Positions 35,258 through 44,135 of a DNA stretch of 64,000 bases are shown here, piece after piece. Under the pieces are notes generated by a model. That model saw only the letters and a list, made by a program, of their open reading frames with translations, was not told where the DNA came from and ran no database searches. Each line of letters begins with the position of its first letter. Positions within the stretch are counted from its first letter, which is position 1. The stretch lies in assembly GCF_014174215.1 (NCBI RefSeq), contig NZ_JABEQL010000002.1, forward strand, positions 62,001-126,000, written 5' to 3'. Source of the DNA: Gluconacetobacter tumulicola (lineage in GTDB: Bacteria; Pseudomonadota; Alphaproteobacteria; Acetobacterales; Acetobacteraceae). The position numbers were made by a program, and so were the translations under genes.

Positions 35258-35271
35258 TTATGTATACAAAA
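35258..35271. promoter_or_regulatory. GntR-type operator candidate upstream of the TonB receptor
   Basis: TTATGTATACAAAA contains the perfect palindrome TGTATACA (35261-35268), close to the TTGTATACAA core of FCD-type GntR operators. It lies about 60 bases upstream of the -35 of the TonB receptor gene. Binding by the GntR regulator encoded at 29225-29911 is inferred. Confidence 0.45.
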
Positions 35272-35327
35272 CGGACGGAAAAAGTGTTTTTCCGAGTCTG
35301 TGTCTACGTAACGGCATCAAAATGATA

Positions 35328-35357
35328 TCGACATATCGTTTCGGTATGCGGTATAAT
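35328..35357 (+). promoter_or_regulatory. Sigma-70-type promoter of the TonB receptor gene
   Basis: A perfect TATAAT at 35352-35357 with TCGACA (five of six to TTGACA) at 35328-35333 and an 18-base spacer, 30 bases before the receptor start codon. Confidence 0.6.
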
Positions 35358-35386
35358 CTGGATCACATGATGATCGGGGTGAAAAC

Positions 35387-37783
35387 ATGCGTAAGACCAT
35401 TTTCGGTATAACGCGCCGGAGCCTGCGGACGGTCCTGCTGATGGGTGCCGGCCCCTGCGCGCTCGCACTTCCCGCCCTGGCGGCGACGGCACAGCATCAG
35501 GTGCCGGGCCATGGCCCCCACCCGGCAACCGCCCGCCAGCCGGCCCGCTCGACGGATGCCGGCCCGGCCCGCAAGGAAGCCGCCACCACGCCGGCCAAGC
35601 CGGCGGGCCATGATGCGCAGGGGCTGGAGGAAGTGACCGTGTCGGCGACGCGGCGCACCACCAGCGTCCAGCATACGCCGATGGCGATCGATGCGATCAG
35701 CGGCCGCGTGCTGACGCAGATGCATGCCCAGGGCATTTCCGACTATGCCACGCAGATTCCGGGCCTGAGCATCCAGGACCAGGGGCCTGGCCAGAAGCGC
35801 CTTGCCATCCGCAACCTGACCGCGGCCGGCGAGCCGCAGGTGGGCATGTATCTCGACGAAATTCCGATCGTCGGCTTTACCGGCGAGAATACGGATGCGG
35901 GGTCGGCCCAGCCCGACGTGAAATTGTGGGACATGCAGCGCATCGAGGTGCTGAAGGGCCCGCAGGGCACGCTCTATGGCTCGGGCTCGGAAGGCGGCAC
36001 CGTCCGCATCATCTCGGAACGGCCGGACCTGGCGAAGTTCGGCGGCCGCGTCGACACGTCGGTTTCGACCTATGCCACGGGCGGATTCAATAATTCACAG
36101 AATGGAACGATCAATATTCCGATCATAAAGGACAAGCTGGCGATTCGCCTTTCGGCCTATCGCGACAGCAACGCGGGATGGATCAAGGAATATTACCTGC
36201 AGCAGAACGGTACCAACTGGGTGCATAATGCCGGCGGGCGGCTGAACATCCGCTATCGTCCGATGGAGAACTGGACGATTGACTTTATCGGCTATCGCCA
36301 GAACACGAATACCGGCGACCTGTTCAACCTCAACCCCCAGTTCGATTCCGTCGCCCACAGCAAATGGGCAGCGGCCAATTTCGTCAAGCAGCCGATGACG
36401 GACCAGTTCCAGGCCTACAACCTCATTTCCACCAATCACATGCATTGGACGACGTTGACCGCCATTGCGTCCTGGCAGGAACGCAAGATGGAATATACGC
36501 ATGATACGTCATTCAATTACGGAAATGATTGCAGTGGTGGCGATTTCTGGAACTGCTATCCGCTGGCGCAGTACCAGCAGCGTCTGGCATCGGGCCAGAT
36601 CAACGCGGTGAACGACCGCCAGCGCGTCAGCGCCTGGACGGCCGAGGTGCGGCTGTCCGCGCCCAGCCATGCCCGAATCCAGTGGACGGGCGGCGTGTTC
36701 TACCAGATGCGCAAGAACATGTTCAATCTGTACTATGGCGGGGTGGATTCCGCCGGCTTCTTCGACCGGATGTCGGACGGTTATGCCCCGACCACCAAAT
36801 ATGCCCGGGCGAACTGGGACGACACGCAGCAGATCGCGGAATTCGGCGAACTGACCTATCCCATCACCTCGAAGCTGAAAGTCACTGGCGGGGTACGCGT
36901 CTTCCAGGTTTCGCGCACCTTGAACACGCTGTCGATCATGCCCTTCATGGATTTCAGCGCCGTGCCCACCTACTACCCGAAGCTGTCGGCGAAGGAGAAT
37001 TCCGCGACAGGAAAGTTCCTGGTGTCGTATGACATCACGCCGAACGCGATGGTCTATGCCGAGGCGGCGGAAGGCTATCGCATCGGCGGGCCCAACCTGC
37101 CGATCGGCTTTACCGTGCAGCAGGCCCCGCCCTATCAGCCGGATACGGTGTGGGACTATGAATTCGGCTGGAAGACCGGCTGGTGGAACAACCGCGTGAC
37201 CTTCAACGGCGCCTTCTACCGGATGAACTGGTCGAACGTGCAGCAGCAGGGTACAGACCCGACGGGTGCCTTCGATTATATCGTCAATGCCGGGTCGGCC
37301 GCCGCGACGGGGTTCGAGGCCGAACTGGCAGCCCGGCCGATCCGCGCGCTGCAACTGGGGCTGGGTACCAACTATGCCGACGCCCAGCTGGTCGGGCGCC
37401 AGCCCTATCAGCCGCTGGCGGTCAACCAGACGCATGCCGGCGACCCGCTGCCCTACGTGCCGCGCTGGACGCTGAATGCCAACGCCACCTACACGTTCGA
37501 CGTACTGGGCCACGAGACCTATCTGCGCGGCGATATCGCCTACCAGAGCGGGCGCAGCACGGCCTTCAACCGCGCCAATCCCGACTATATCTATCTGGGC
37601 GGCTGGTTTCTGGCGAACGTCAATCTGGGCATGAAATTCGGCCGCTACAGTGCGCAGATCTTCGCCAGCAATATCCTGAACCGGCAGACGCGCGTGTCGG
37701 GCCACGTCAATTCGGTGATGCCGGTCTATTATAACTCCTCGCCGCCGGCGACGGTCGGGCTCGACCTGTCCGCGACGTTCTGA
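35387..37783 (+). CDS. TonB-dependent outer-membrane receptor (aromatic catabolic cluster)
   Basis: 798 residues: signal peptide (about 1-33), an Ala/Pro/His-rich linker, TonB box-like LEEVTVSATRRTTSV (about 80-94), plug domain (TPMAIDAISGRVL to QRIEVLKGPQGTLYGSGSEGGTVRIIS, about 95-215) and a 22-strand type barrel ending in the aromatic LSATF. The end VGLDLSATF is a proper outer-membrane terminus. It resembles receptors of the FecA/CirA-like group used for organic substrates as well as siderophores. Its position and promoter suggest uptake of the compound degraded by the cluster. Confidence 0.9.
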   Translation: MRKTIFGITRRSLRTVLLMGAGPCALALPALAATAQHQVPGHGPHPATARQPARSTDAGPARKEAATTPAKPAGHDAQGLEEVTVSATRRTTSVQHTPMAIDAISGRVLTQMHAQGISDYATQIPGLSIQDQGPGQKRLAIRNLTAAGEPQVGMYLDEIPIVGFTGENTDAGSAQPDVKLWDMQRIEVLKGPQGTLYGSGSEGGTVRIISERPDLAKFGGRVDTSVSTYATGGFNNSQNGTINIPIIKDKLAIRLSAYRDSNAGWIKEYYLQQNGTNWVHNAGGRLNIRYRPMENWTIDFIGYRQNTNTGDLFNLNPQFDSVAHSKWAAANFVKQPMTDQFQAYNLISTNHMHWTTLTAIASWQERKMEYTHDTSFNYGNDCSGGDFWNCYPLAQYQQRLASGQINAVNDRQRVSAWTAEVRLSAPSHARIQWTGGVFYQMRKNMFNLYYGGVDSAGFFDRMSDGYAPTTKYARANWDDTQQIAEFGELTYPITSKLKVTGGVRVFQVSRTLNTLSIMPFMDFSAVPTYYPKLSAKENSATGKFLVSYDITPNAMVYAEAAEGYRIGGPNLPIGFTVQQAPPYQPDTVWDYEFGWKTGWWNNRVTFNGAFYRMNWSNVQQQGTDPTGAFDYIVNAGSAAATGFEAELAARPIRALQLGLGTNYADAQLVGRQPYQPLAVNQTHAGDPLPYVPRWTLNANATYTFDVLGHETYLRGDIAYQSGRSTAFNRANPDYIYLGGWFLANVNLGMKFGRYSAQIFASNILNRQTRVSGHVNSVMPVYYNSSPPATVGLDLSATF

Positions 37784-37821
37784 CGGCATAGCGCCGGACC
37801 GTCCGGTCCGGGAATGGCGGG

Positions 37822-37847
37822 CCGGCGCGGGGGAAATTCCGCGCCGG
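37822..37847 (+). terminator. Strong hairpin terminator after the TonB receptor
   Basis: A 9-bp stem, CCGGCGCGG (37822-37830) and CCGCGCCGG (37839-37847), with loop GGGAAATT, followed by a T-rich run ending in TTTTT. It lies between the receptor stop and the aspartate dehydrogenase-like gene. Confidence 0.65.
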
Positions 37848-37885
37848 TCTTGCTGTTGGTTTTTCCCATTTTCGGAGTCCCGTCC

Positions 37886-38716
37886 ATGCATTTTGCCCCC
37901 TATGCCCGGTCGCGCCCCCTGCGGATCGGGCTGGCTGGCCTCGGCTCGATCGGCATTCAGGTGGCGCGCCTGCTGGATGCGGGGATTCCCGGCCTGGAAC
38001 TGGCCGCCGTGGCGGCGGGGGACCAGGATCGGGCCCGCGCGCGGCTGGCCGGCCTGGCGAATCCGCCGCCCGTGGGCGACCTGGCCATGCTGGGGGAATG
38101 CGATATGGTGGTCGAGATGCTGCCTTCGCGCCTGTTCGTGGATATCGCGCGGCCGACCCTGGCGCGAGGGGCGACGCTGATCGTGGCCTCGGTCGGCGCG
38201 CTTTTGTCCAACATGGAGCTGATCGACCTGGCCCGTGCCGGCGGGGGGCGGATATTGGTGCCCAGTGGCGCCATCCTGGGGCTGGATGCGATCAAGGCCG
38301 CCTGTGAAAGCCGGGTGGCGTCGATCCGGATCGACACCCGCAAATCGCCCGCCAGCCTGGCCGGTGCGCCGCATATCGTCGCGAATGCGATCGATATCCA
38401 TGCCATTGCCGCGCCCACCGTGATTTTTACCGGCACGGCGGATGAGGCCGCCATCGCCTTTCCGGCCAATACCAATGTCGCCGCCGCCCTGGCGCTGGCC
38501 GGGCTGGGGCCCGCGCGCACGGATGTTCGCGTGATTGCCGACCCGGCGGTGGACCGCAATATCCACACGATTACGGTCGAGGCCGATTCCGCGCGCTTTA
38601 CCGCGACGATCGAGATCGTGCCCAATGCGGAAAATCCCCGCAGCGGGCAGTTGACTCCGCGTTCGATCGTCGCCTGCCTGCGCGATCTGGTCTCGCCGAT
38701 CCGCATCGGCAGTTGA
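37886..38716 (+). CDS. Aspartate dehydrogenase-like protein (NadX family)
   Basis: 276 residues with the NAD-binding motif RIGLAGLGSIGIQVARLLDAGI and the family core ASVGALLSNMELIDLARAGGGRILVPSGAILGLDAIKAA, RKSPASLAGAP, ANTNVAAALALAGLGP and DRNIHTITVEAD. Family members oxidise L-aspartate to iminoaspartate or oxaloacetate plus ammonia. The gene sits at the end of an aromatic-type catabolic cluster and not beside nadA or nadC, so it may act on a pathway intermediate instead. The start is the ATG with TCGGAG 12 bases upstream. Confidence 0.85.
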   Translation: MHFAPYARSRPLRIGLAGLGSIGIQVARLLDAGIPGLELAAVAAGDQDRARARLAGLANPPPVGDLAMLGECDMVVEMLPSRLFVDIARPTLARGATLIVASVGALLSNMELIDLARAGGGRILVPSGAILGLDAIKAACESRVASIRIDTRKSPASLAGAPHIVANAIDIHAIAAPTVIFTGTADEAAIAFPANTNVAAALALAGLGPARTDVRVIADPAVDRNIHTITVEADSARFTATIEIVPNAENPRSGQLTPRSIVACLRDLVSPIRIGS

Positions 38717-38743
38717 GCGGGCCGTCGGGCAGCGGGGGGACGA

Positions 38744-40117
38744 TCAGCATTCCGGGAAATTGACCGCCAGGCCGCCCAGCGCCGTTTCCTTGTAGCGGTG
38801 GTTCATGTCGCGGCCGGTTTCCGCCATGGTGCGGATGACCTGATCGAGCGAGACATGATGGGCGCCGTCGCCATGCATGGCCAGCGAGGCGGCGTTGATG
38901 GCCTTGACCGCGCCGAAGGCGTTGCGTTCGATGCAGGGGATCTGCACCAGGCCGGCGACCGGGTCGCAGGTCATGCCCAGATGATGTTCCATGCCGATCT
39001 CGGCGGCGTTTTCGATCTGGAGCGGGGTCGCGCCCAGCGCCGCCGCCAGGCCCGCCGCCGCCATGGACGAGGCTACACCGACCTCGCCCTGGCAGCCGAC
39101 CTCGGCGCCGGAGATCGAGGCGTTGAGCTTGAACAATCCGCCGACCGCCGCTGCCGTCAGCAGGAAATCATGCATGCCCTGGCGCGAGGCGTCGGGGCAG
39201 AAATCGCGGTAATAGCGCAGTACGGCCGGGATCACCCCCGCCGCGCCGTTGGTGGGCGCGGTGACGACGCGGCCGCCGGCGGCGTTTTCCTCGTTGACTG
39301 CGATGGCGAACAGGCTGACCCAGTCCATCGCCTCGTGCGGGGGGCGCTGGTTGAGGCGGGCGCGTTCCTGAAGGCGTTCGTGCAGTGCCGCCGCGCGGCG
39401 GCGGACCTTGATCCGGCCGGGCAGCGTGCCGTGCTGGACCAGGCCGCGTTCGACGCAGGCCATCATGGTGTCGATGATCCGGTCCAGATAGGCCGTGATT
39501 TCGGCATGGGGGCGTTCGGCATGGGGGCGGAGGCTTGCCTCGTTGGCCAGGACGATTTCCGCGATGCTCAACCCGCTTTCGCGCGTGCGGTCCAGCAGTT
39601 CGATGCCGCTGGTGAAATCCAGCTTCATGTCGGGCTGGGCGTAGCCGGCCTGTTTCGTCGCGTCCTCGGGCACGATGAAGCCGCCGCCGACCGAACAGAA
39701 GCGTGCGGTGTCCAGCACCGTGCCGTCGGCGGAAAGGGCCTGGAACTGCATTGTGTTGGGATGGACGGGCGGGGTCGTGTCGCGGTCCAGCACGATGTCG
39801 TGGGCGGGGTCGAAGGCGACGGCGCGGCCATGGACCGGCACCGTGCGGTCGGCGCCGATCGTGCGCACGATGTCGTCGGCGGCGTCGGGATCGACGCTCT
39901 CCGGCGTTTCGCCTGCCAGGCCGAGGATGACGGCCTTGTCGGTGGCGTGGCCGCTGGCGGTCCATGCCAGCGAGCCGTAGAGCGTGACGCGCAGGCGTGC
40001 GACGGGCATCGCGGGATCGAGATGCGCGATAAAGCGCCGGGCGGCGCGCATCGGCCCGACCGTATGGGACGAGGAGGGGCCGATGCCGATCTTGAAGAGG
40101 TCGAAGAGGCTGATCAT
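38744..40117 (-). CDS. sdaA: L-serine ammonia-lyase (iron-sulfur type)
   Basis: A 457-residue single-chain serine dehydratase: N-terminal beta domain ([23 protein letters not shown]) and C-terminal alpha domain with the cluster cysteines in [32 protein letters not shown]. It converts serine to pyruvate. As third gene after betIB and betA on the minus strand, it completes the route betaine, glycine, serine, pyruvate. The ATG at 40117 matches the family N-terminus exactly. Confidence 0.93.
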   Translation of the reverse strand: MISLFDLFKIGIGPSSSHTVGPMRAARRFIAHLDPAMPVARLRVTLYGSLAWTASGHATDKAVILGLAGETPESVDPDAADDIVRTIGADRTVPVHGRAVAFDPAHDIVLDRDTTPPVHPNTMQFQALSADGTVLDTARFCSVGGGFIVPEDATKQAGYAQPDMKLDFTSGIELLDRTRESGLSIAEIVLANEASLRPHAERPHAEITAYLDRIIDTMMACVERGLVQHGTLPGRIKVRRRAAALHERLQERARLNQRPPHEAMDWVSLFAIAVNEENAAGGRVVTAPTNGAAGVIPAVLRYYRDFCPDASRQGMHDFLLTAAAVGGLFKLNASISGAEVGCQGEVGVASSMAAAGLAAALGATPLQIENAAEIGMEHHLGMTCDPVAGLVQIPCIERNAFGAVKAINAASLAMHGDGAHHVSLDQVIRTMAETGRDMNHRYKETALGGLAVNFPEC

Positions 40118-40205
40118 GGGCGGTGATGGTGCGCCTGCCAGCGGCACGGCACAAGGAGGCGCGCGCCATCTGTACGGCGGAAAACGACAGAGGGCGCGCC
40201 GGAGG

Positions 40206-41873
40206 TCAGGCTTTGCCGAGGCGCTGCCGGGTCTGCCAGTTCGGGGCTTCGAAGAACGGGGCGTTGGAGGCGGGCAGGGGGGGCAGGCCCCTGATGTGAT
40301 CGGCGGCTTTTTCCGCGATCATGATGGTCGGGCCGTTCAGGTTGCCGTTGGTGACGCGGGGCATGATCGAGGAATCGACCACGCGGAGGCCCTCGACCCC
40401 GATCACGCGGGTCTCGGGATCGACCACGGCCATCGGGTCGTCCGTGGCCCCCATCCTGCAGGTGCAGGAGGGGTGCAGCGCGCTTTCGACCTTCCGGCGG
40501 ATGAAGGCGTCGATCCGGTCGTCGCTCGTGCAGTCGGTGCCGGGTTGCAGTTCCTGGCCCCGGAACGGGTCGAAGGCGGGCTGGGCAAAGATCTCGCGCG
40601 TCAGGCGCACGCAGGCGCGCATGTCGGTCCAGTCGTCCGGATGGCTCATGTAGTTGAACTGGATCTTCGGCTTTTCCGCCGGGTCGGCCGAGCGCAGGCG
40701 GACCCGGCCCCGGCTTTTCGAGCGCATCGGGCCGACATGGGCCTGGTAGCCATGGCCCTGCGCCAGGCCCTTGCCGTCATAGGTGACGGCAAGGGGCAGG
40801 AAATGGAACTGGATGTCGGGATAGCGGATGCCGGCGCGGCTGCGGATGAAGCCGCAGCTTTCGAAATGGTTGGTGGCGCCCAGCCCGTCCTTGAACAGCA
40901 GCCAGCGCAGGCCGATCCGGGCGCGGGCCCAGGGCGACATGGCGGAATAGAGCGTGACCGGCTGGCGGCAGGCGACCTGGAAGTAGAATTCCAGATGGTC
41001 CTGGAGATTTTCCCCCACGCCCGGCCGGTCGGCCAGGACCGTGATGCCGTGATCGCGCAGTTCCGCCGCCGGGCCGATTCCCGACAGTTTGAGAAGCTGC
41101 GGGGAGTTGATGGGACCGCCGCAGAGAATGATTTCGCGGATCGCGCGAACGGTATGGGACACGCCATGGCGCGTATAGGCCAGGCCGGTGGCGCGCCGGC
41201 CGTCGAAGAGGAGGCGCGTGACGCGGGCATGGGTTTCCAGCGTCAGGTTGGGGCGTTTGAGCGCCGGGCGCAGATAGGCGTTCGCGGTGCTCCAGCGCCG
41301 GCCGCGATACACCGTCATGCTCATCCGGTCGAAGCCTTCCTGGCGGAAGCCGTTATAATCGCCGGTGCGGCCGTAGCCGGCCTGTTCGCCCGCCTTCATC
41401 CAGGCGTCGTGCAGGGGATTGTCCAGCGTGCCGTATTGCGTGTGCAGCAGGCCACCGCGTCCGCGATAGGAATCCTCGCCCTCCGCGCAATCCTCGGCGC
41501 GGCGGAAATAGGGCAGGACGTGGCGATAGCCCCAGCCGGCAGCACCACTTTCCTCCCATTCCTGGTAATCCAGCGCGTGGCCGCGCACATAGACCATGCC
41601 GTTGATGGAGGAGGAGCCGCCGAGCCCCTTGCCGCGCGGGGTGTGCATGCGGCGATTGTCCAGATGCGGCTCCGGCTCGCTTTCGTAGAACCAGTTGAAG
41701 CGTTTCGAATGCATGGGCATGGCCAGGGCGCTGGGCATCTGCACGATGATCGAGCGGTCGCTGCCGCCGAATTCCAGCAGCAGGACGCGGCTGCGCCCGT
41801 CCTCGGTCAGGCGGTTGGCCAGCACGCAGCCGGCCGAGCCGGCGCCGACGATGATATAATCATAGTCCCGCAT
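40206..41873 (-). CDS. betA: Choline dehydrogenase
   Basis: A 555-residue GMC oxidoreductase. MRDYDYIIVGAGSAGCVLANRLTED binds FAD; PRGKGLGGSSSINGMVYVRGHALDY and GGPINSPQLLKLSGIGP are the GMC signatures. The C-terminal catalytic pair is His in HPSCTCRMG and Asn in TNGNLNGPT. It oxidises choline to betaine aldehyde, feeding the BetB half of the upstream fusion. The ATG overlaps the fusion's stop by one base (TGATG), so the two are translationally coupled. Confidence 0.94.
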   Translation of the reverse strand: MRDYDYIIVGAGSAGCVLANRLTEDGRSRVLLLEFGGSDRSIIVQMPSALAMPMHSKRFNWFYESEPEPHLDNRRMHTPRGKGLGGSSSINGMVYVRGHALDYQEWEESGAAGWGYRHVLPYFRRAEDCAEGEDSYRGRGGLLHTQYGTLDNPLHDAWMKAGEQAGYGRTGDYNGFRQEGFDRMSMTVYRGRRWSTANAYLRPALKRPNLTLETHARVTRLLFDGRRATGLAYTRHGVSHTVRAIREIILCGGPINSPQLLKLSGIGPAAELRDHGITVLADRPGVGENLQDHLEFYFQVACRQPVTLYSAMSPWARARIGLRWLLFKDGLGATNHFESCGFIRSRAGIRYPDIQFHFLPLAVTYDGKGLAQGHGYQAHVGPMRSKSRGRVRLRSADPAEKPKIQFNYMSHPDDWTDMRACVRLTREIFAQPAFDPFRGQELQPGTDCTSDDRIDAFIRRKVESALHPSCTCRMGATDDPMAVVDPETRVIGVEGLRVVDSSIMPRVTNGNLNGPTIMIAEKAADHIRGLPPLPASNAPFFEAPNWQTRQRLGKA

Positions 41874-43966
41874 CAATAGGGTGCCTCGACATCGCCCAGC
41901 GCCACGTAGACGCTCTTGATCTGGGTGTAGTGATCGAGCGCCGCGCGGCTGTTCTCGCGGCCCAGGCCCGATTGCTTGTAGCCGCCGAAGGGGAGCTCGA
42001 TCGGCGTGACGTTATACTGGTTGATCCAGCAGGTGCCGGCCTCCAGCCGCGCGATGACCCGGTGTGCACGGGCCAGGTCGCGGGTGAAGATGCCGGCGGC
42101 CAGGCCGAACGGGGTGGCGTTGGCGCGGGCGATCGCCTCCTCCTCGTCGGTGAAATCCAGGACCGCCATCACGGGGCCGAAGATTTCCTCGCGCACGATC
42201 GTCATTCCGTCATGGCAGTTGACGAACACGGTCGGCTCGACGAAGGCGCCCTGACGCAGGGCGCCGCGCGTGGCCCGCCGGCCACCGATCAGGAGTTCGG
42301 CGCCCTCCTTCTTCCCGGCGGCGATGTAGGACAGGACCTTGCGCATGTGATCGTCGGAGATCAGCGCGCCGACATCGGTTTTCGGGTCGAGCGGATCGCC
42401 GATCGTCATGGCCTGCACCCGTGCCTTCAGCCGTTCGAGGAACCGGTCGCGGATGCCGGATTGGACGAAGACGCGCGTTGCGTTGGAACAGACCTCGCCG
42501 GCCGAATAGAAATTGCCCAGCAGGGCGGCCGACACCGCATTGTCCAGGTCGGCATCGTCGAAGATGATCAGCGGCGATTTTCCGCCCAGTTCCAATGTGA
42601 CATATTTCAGGGTGGCGGCGGCGTCCGCCATGACGCGGCGGCCGGTGCCGACCTCGCCGGTGAGGGATATTTTTCGGATCTGCGGTGCGCGGGTCAGCAA
42701 TTGCCCGGTTTGCCGCGTACCCTGCACGACGTTGAACACGCCGTCGGGCAGGCCGGCCTCGCGGAATATGGCCGCCAGGCGCACGGCCGTGAGCGGGGTG
42801 AGTTCGGCGGGTTTGAAGATCATCGCGTTGCCGCAGGCCAGGGCCGGTGCGGCCTTCCAGCAGGCGATCTGGATCGGGTAGTTCCAGGCGCCGATCCCGG
42901 CCACGATGCCCAGCGGTTCGCGCCGTGTGTAGCCGAACGCCGTCGGCCCCAGATCGACGCAATCGCCGGTCATCGTCGCGGCAAGGGCGGCGAAATATTC
43001 CAACGCGTCGGCGCCGGACAGCACGTCGACGCTGGATGTCTCGGCGATCGGCTTGCCGGTGTCCAGCGTTTCGATCCGGGCCAGATCCGCATTGTCGCGG
43101 CGCAGCAGGTCGGCCGCGCGGCGCAGGATGCGGGCCCGTTCGGCGCCGGTGTGGGTGGCCCATGCGGCCTGCCCGCGCGTCGCGGCCTCGATGGCCTGTG
43201 CGACCATTGCCTCGCCGGCTTCCTCGACTTCCGCCAGCACATTGTTGGTTGCCGGATTGCGGGTTTCGAACCGTGCGCCGTTGCCGGTGGCGGGGCGGCC
43301 GTCGATCCAGCTTGTACACAGCCCCTCCGGCGGGCCGTGCAGGATCGCGGGGGGTGGGGAGAGTGACGGGGCGGCGTCGATCTGGCTGTCGAGAAAGGCG
43401 AGGACCTGCTGGCGGGGCATGCGGCTGTCGAACGCCGCCGGTGGGGCCAGGGCCGCGCGCAGCCATGTGCCGTCGATCAGCGAGGCCAGCGTGTCGGCCG
43501 TGGCATGGGCGCGTATCCGGGGCAGCAGGTGGCCGAGATCGTGCCGCAGGTTCGAGAGCATGCGGGCCTGGTAGGCGCGCTGGATGCGGCCCAGCGTCGG
43601 GCTATGGACGGCCTGCCCCCATAGGGCCAGCCAGATGGCGACCTGGCGGGTGGTGAACTGTTCGCCCCCCAGGCAGACGCCGATCAGGGCCTCCAGCCGG
43701 GCCCGTGGCCCCCGCGCGTCGCGGAGCGCGCGCGCGACGTCGGCCGACAGGGCGGCGGCGGTGCCGCGGAATGCCAGGCCGAGCAGCGCGTCCTTGTCGC
43801 CGAAATAATGGACCAGGAGCGGAGGAGAAACGCCGGCATGACGGGCGATGCGTGCCACCGTGGCGCCGGCGAAGCCGTGATCGACCAGCACGTCGCGCGT
43901 CGCGGCCACGAGTTCCCTGCGGCGCTTCAGTTCGACCGGCGTAAGAGCGGGAGGGGGCTGTTTCAT
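41873..43966 (-). CDS. BetI-BetB fusion: TetR-type repressor joined to betaine aldehyde dehydrogenase
   Basis: One uninterrupted frame of 697 residues. Residues 1-198 are a TetR/BetI protein (HTH about 31-55: GFAGATVARIARHAGVSPPL, then HYFGDKDALL; C-terminal domain with FTTRQVAIWLALWGQAV and LIDGTWLRAAL). A Pro-rich linker covers about 199-217. Residues 218-697 are a full BetB-type aldehyde dehydrogenase (SWIDGRPATGNGARFETRNPAT; catalytic Asn362 in WNYPI, Glu459 in TLELGGKSP, Cys493 in AGEVCSNATRVF). BetI and BetB are normally separate proteins of about 195 and 490 residues. No ATG, GTG or TTG lies between residue 183 and the first BetB strand. The start was placed at 43966, downstream of the operator; a frame from 44056 would run through it. 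It is followed by betA. Confidence 0.88.
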   Translation of the reverse strand: MKQPPPALTPVELKRRRELVAATRDVLVDHGFAGATVARIARHAGVSPPLLVHYFGDKDALLGLAFRGTAAALSADVARALRDARGPRARLEALIGVCLGGEQFTTRQVAIWLALWGQAVHSPTLGRIQRAYQARMLSNLRHDLGHLLPRIRAHATADTLASLIDGTWLRAALAPPAAFDSRMPRQQVLAFLDSQIDAAPSLSPPPAILHGPPEGLCTSWIDGRPATGNGARFETRNPATNNVLAEVEEAGEAMVAQAIEAATRGQAAWATHTGAERARILRRAADLLRRDNADLARIETLDTGKPIAETSSVDVLSGADALEYFAALAATMTGDCVDLGPTAFGYTRREPLGIVAGIGAWNYPIQIACWKAAPALACGNAMIFKPAELTPLTAVRLAAIFREAGLPDGVFNVVQGTRQTGQLLTRAPQIRKISLTGEVGTGRRVMADAAATLKYVTLELGGKSPLIIFDDADLDNAVSAALLGNFYSAGEVCSNATRVFVQSGIRDRFLERLKARVQAMTIGDPLDPKTDVGALISDDHMRKVLSYIAAGKKEGAELLIGGRRATRGALRQGAFVEPTVFVNCHDGMTIVREEIFGPVMAVLDFTDEEEAIARANATPFGLAAGIFTRDLARAHRVIARLEAGTCWINQYNVTPIELPFGGYKQSGLGRENSRAALDHYTQIKSVYVALGDVEAPY

Positions 43967-43984
43967 GTGCGGAATGTGGCATGT

Positions 43985-44002
43985 ATTGAACGTCTGTTCA
44001 AT
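43985..44002. promoter_or_regulatory. BetI-type operator palindrome
   Basis: ATTGAAC-GTCT-GTTCAAT, perfect 7-bp arms with a 4-base spacer. It resembles the dyad bound by BetI in the E. coli bet control region. It lies 19-36 bases before the fusion start codon and 134 bases before proW, so it can control both directions. The fused repressor is the natural ligand (inference). Confidence 0.75.
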
Positions 44003-44135
44003 GTCGATTTCGTTCCTGTAAAAGTCGGAATTCTCTCTATCACTTTCCGATTTCATTTCGTTATATGTTCATTCAGTTCGCAGGGGTATCGACGTCCGCG
44101 ATATCGAACACCGACAGACGGGAGCTGCGCGGATC

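Noticed and set aside
43967-44056. Longer start for the BetI-BetB fusion
   Set aside because: It would place the BetI palindrome inside the coding region and adds 30 residues absent from BetI proteins.
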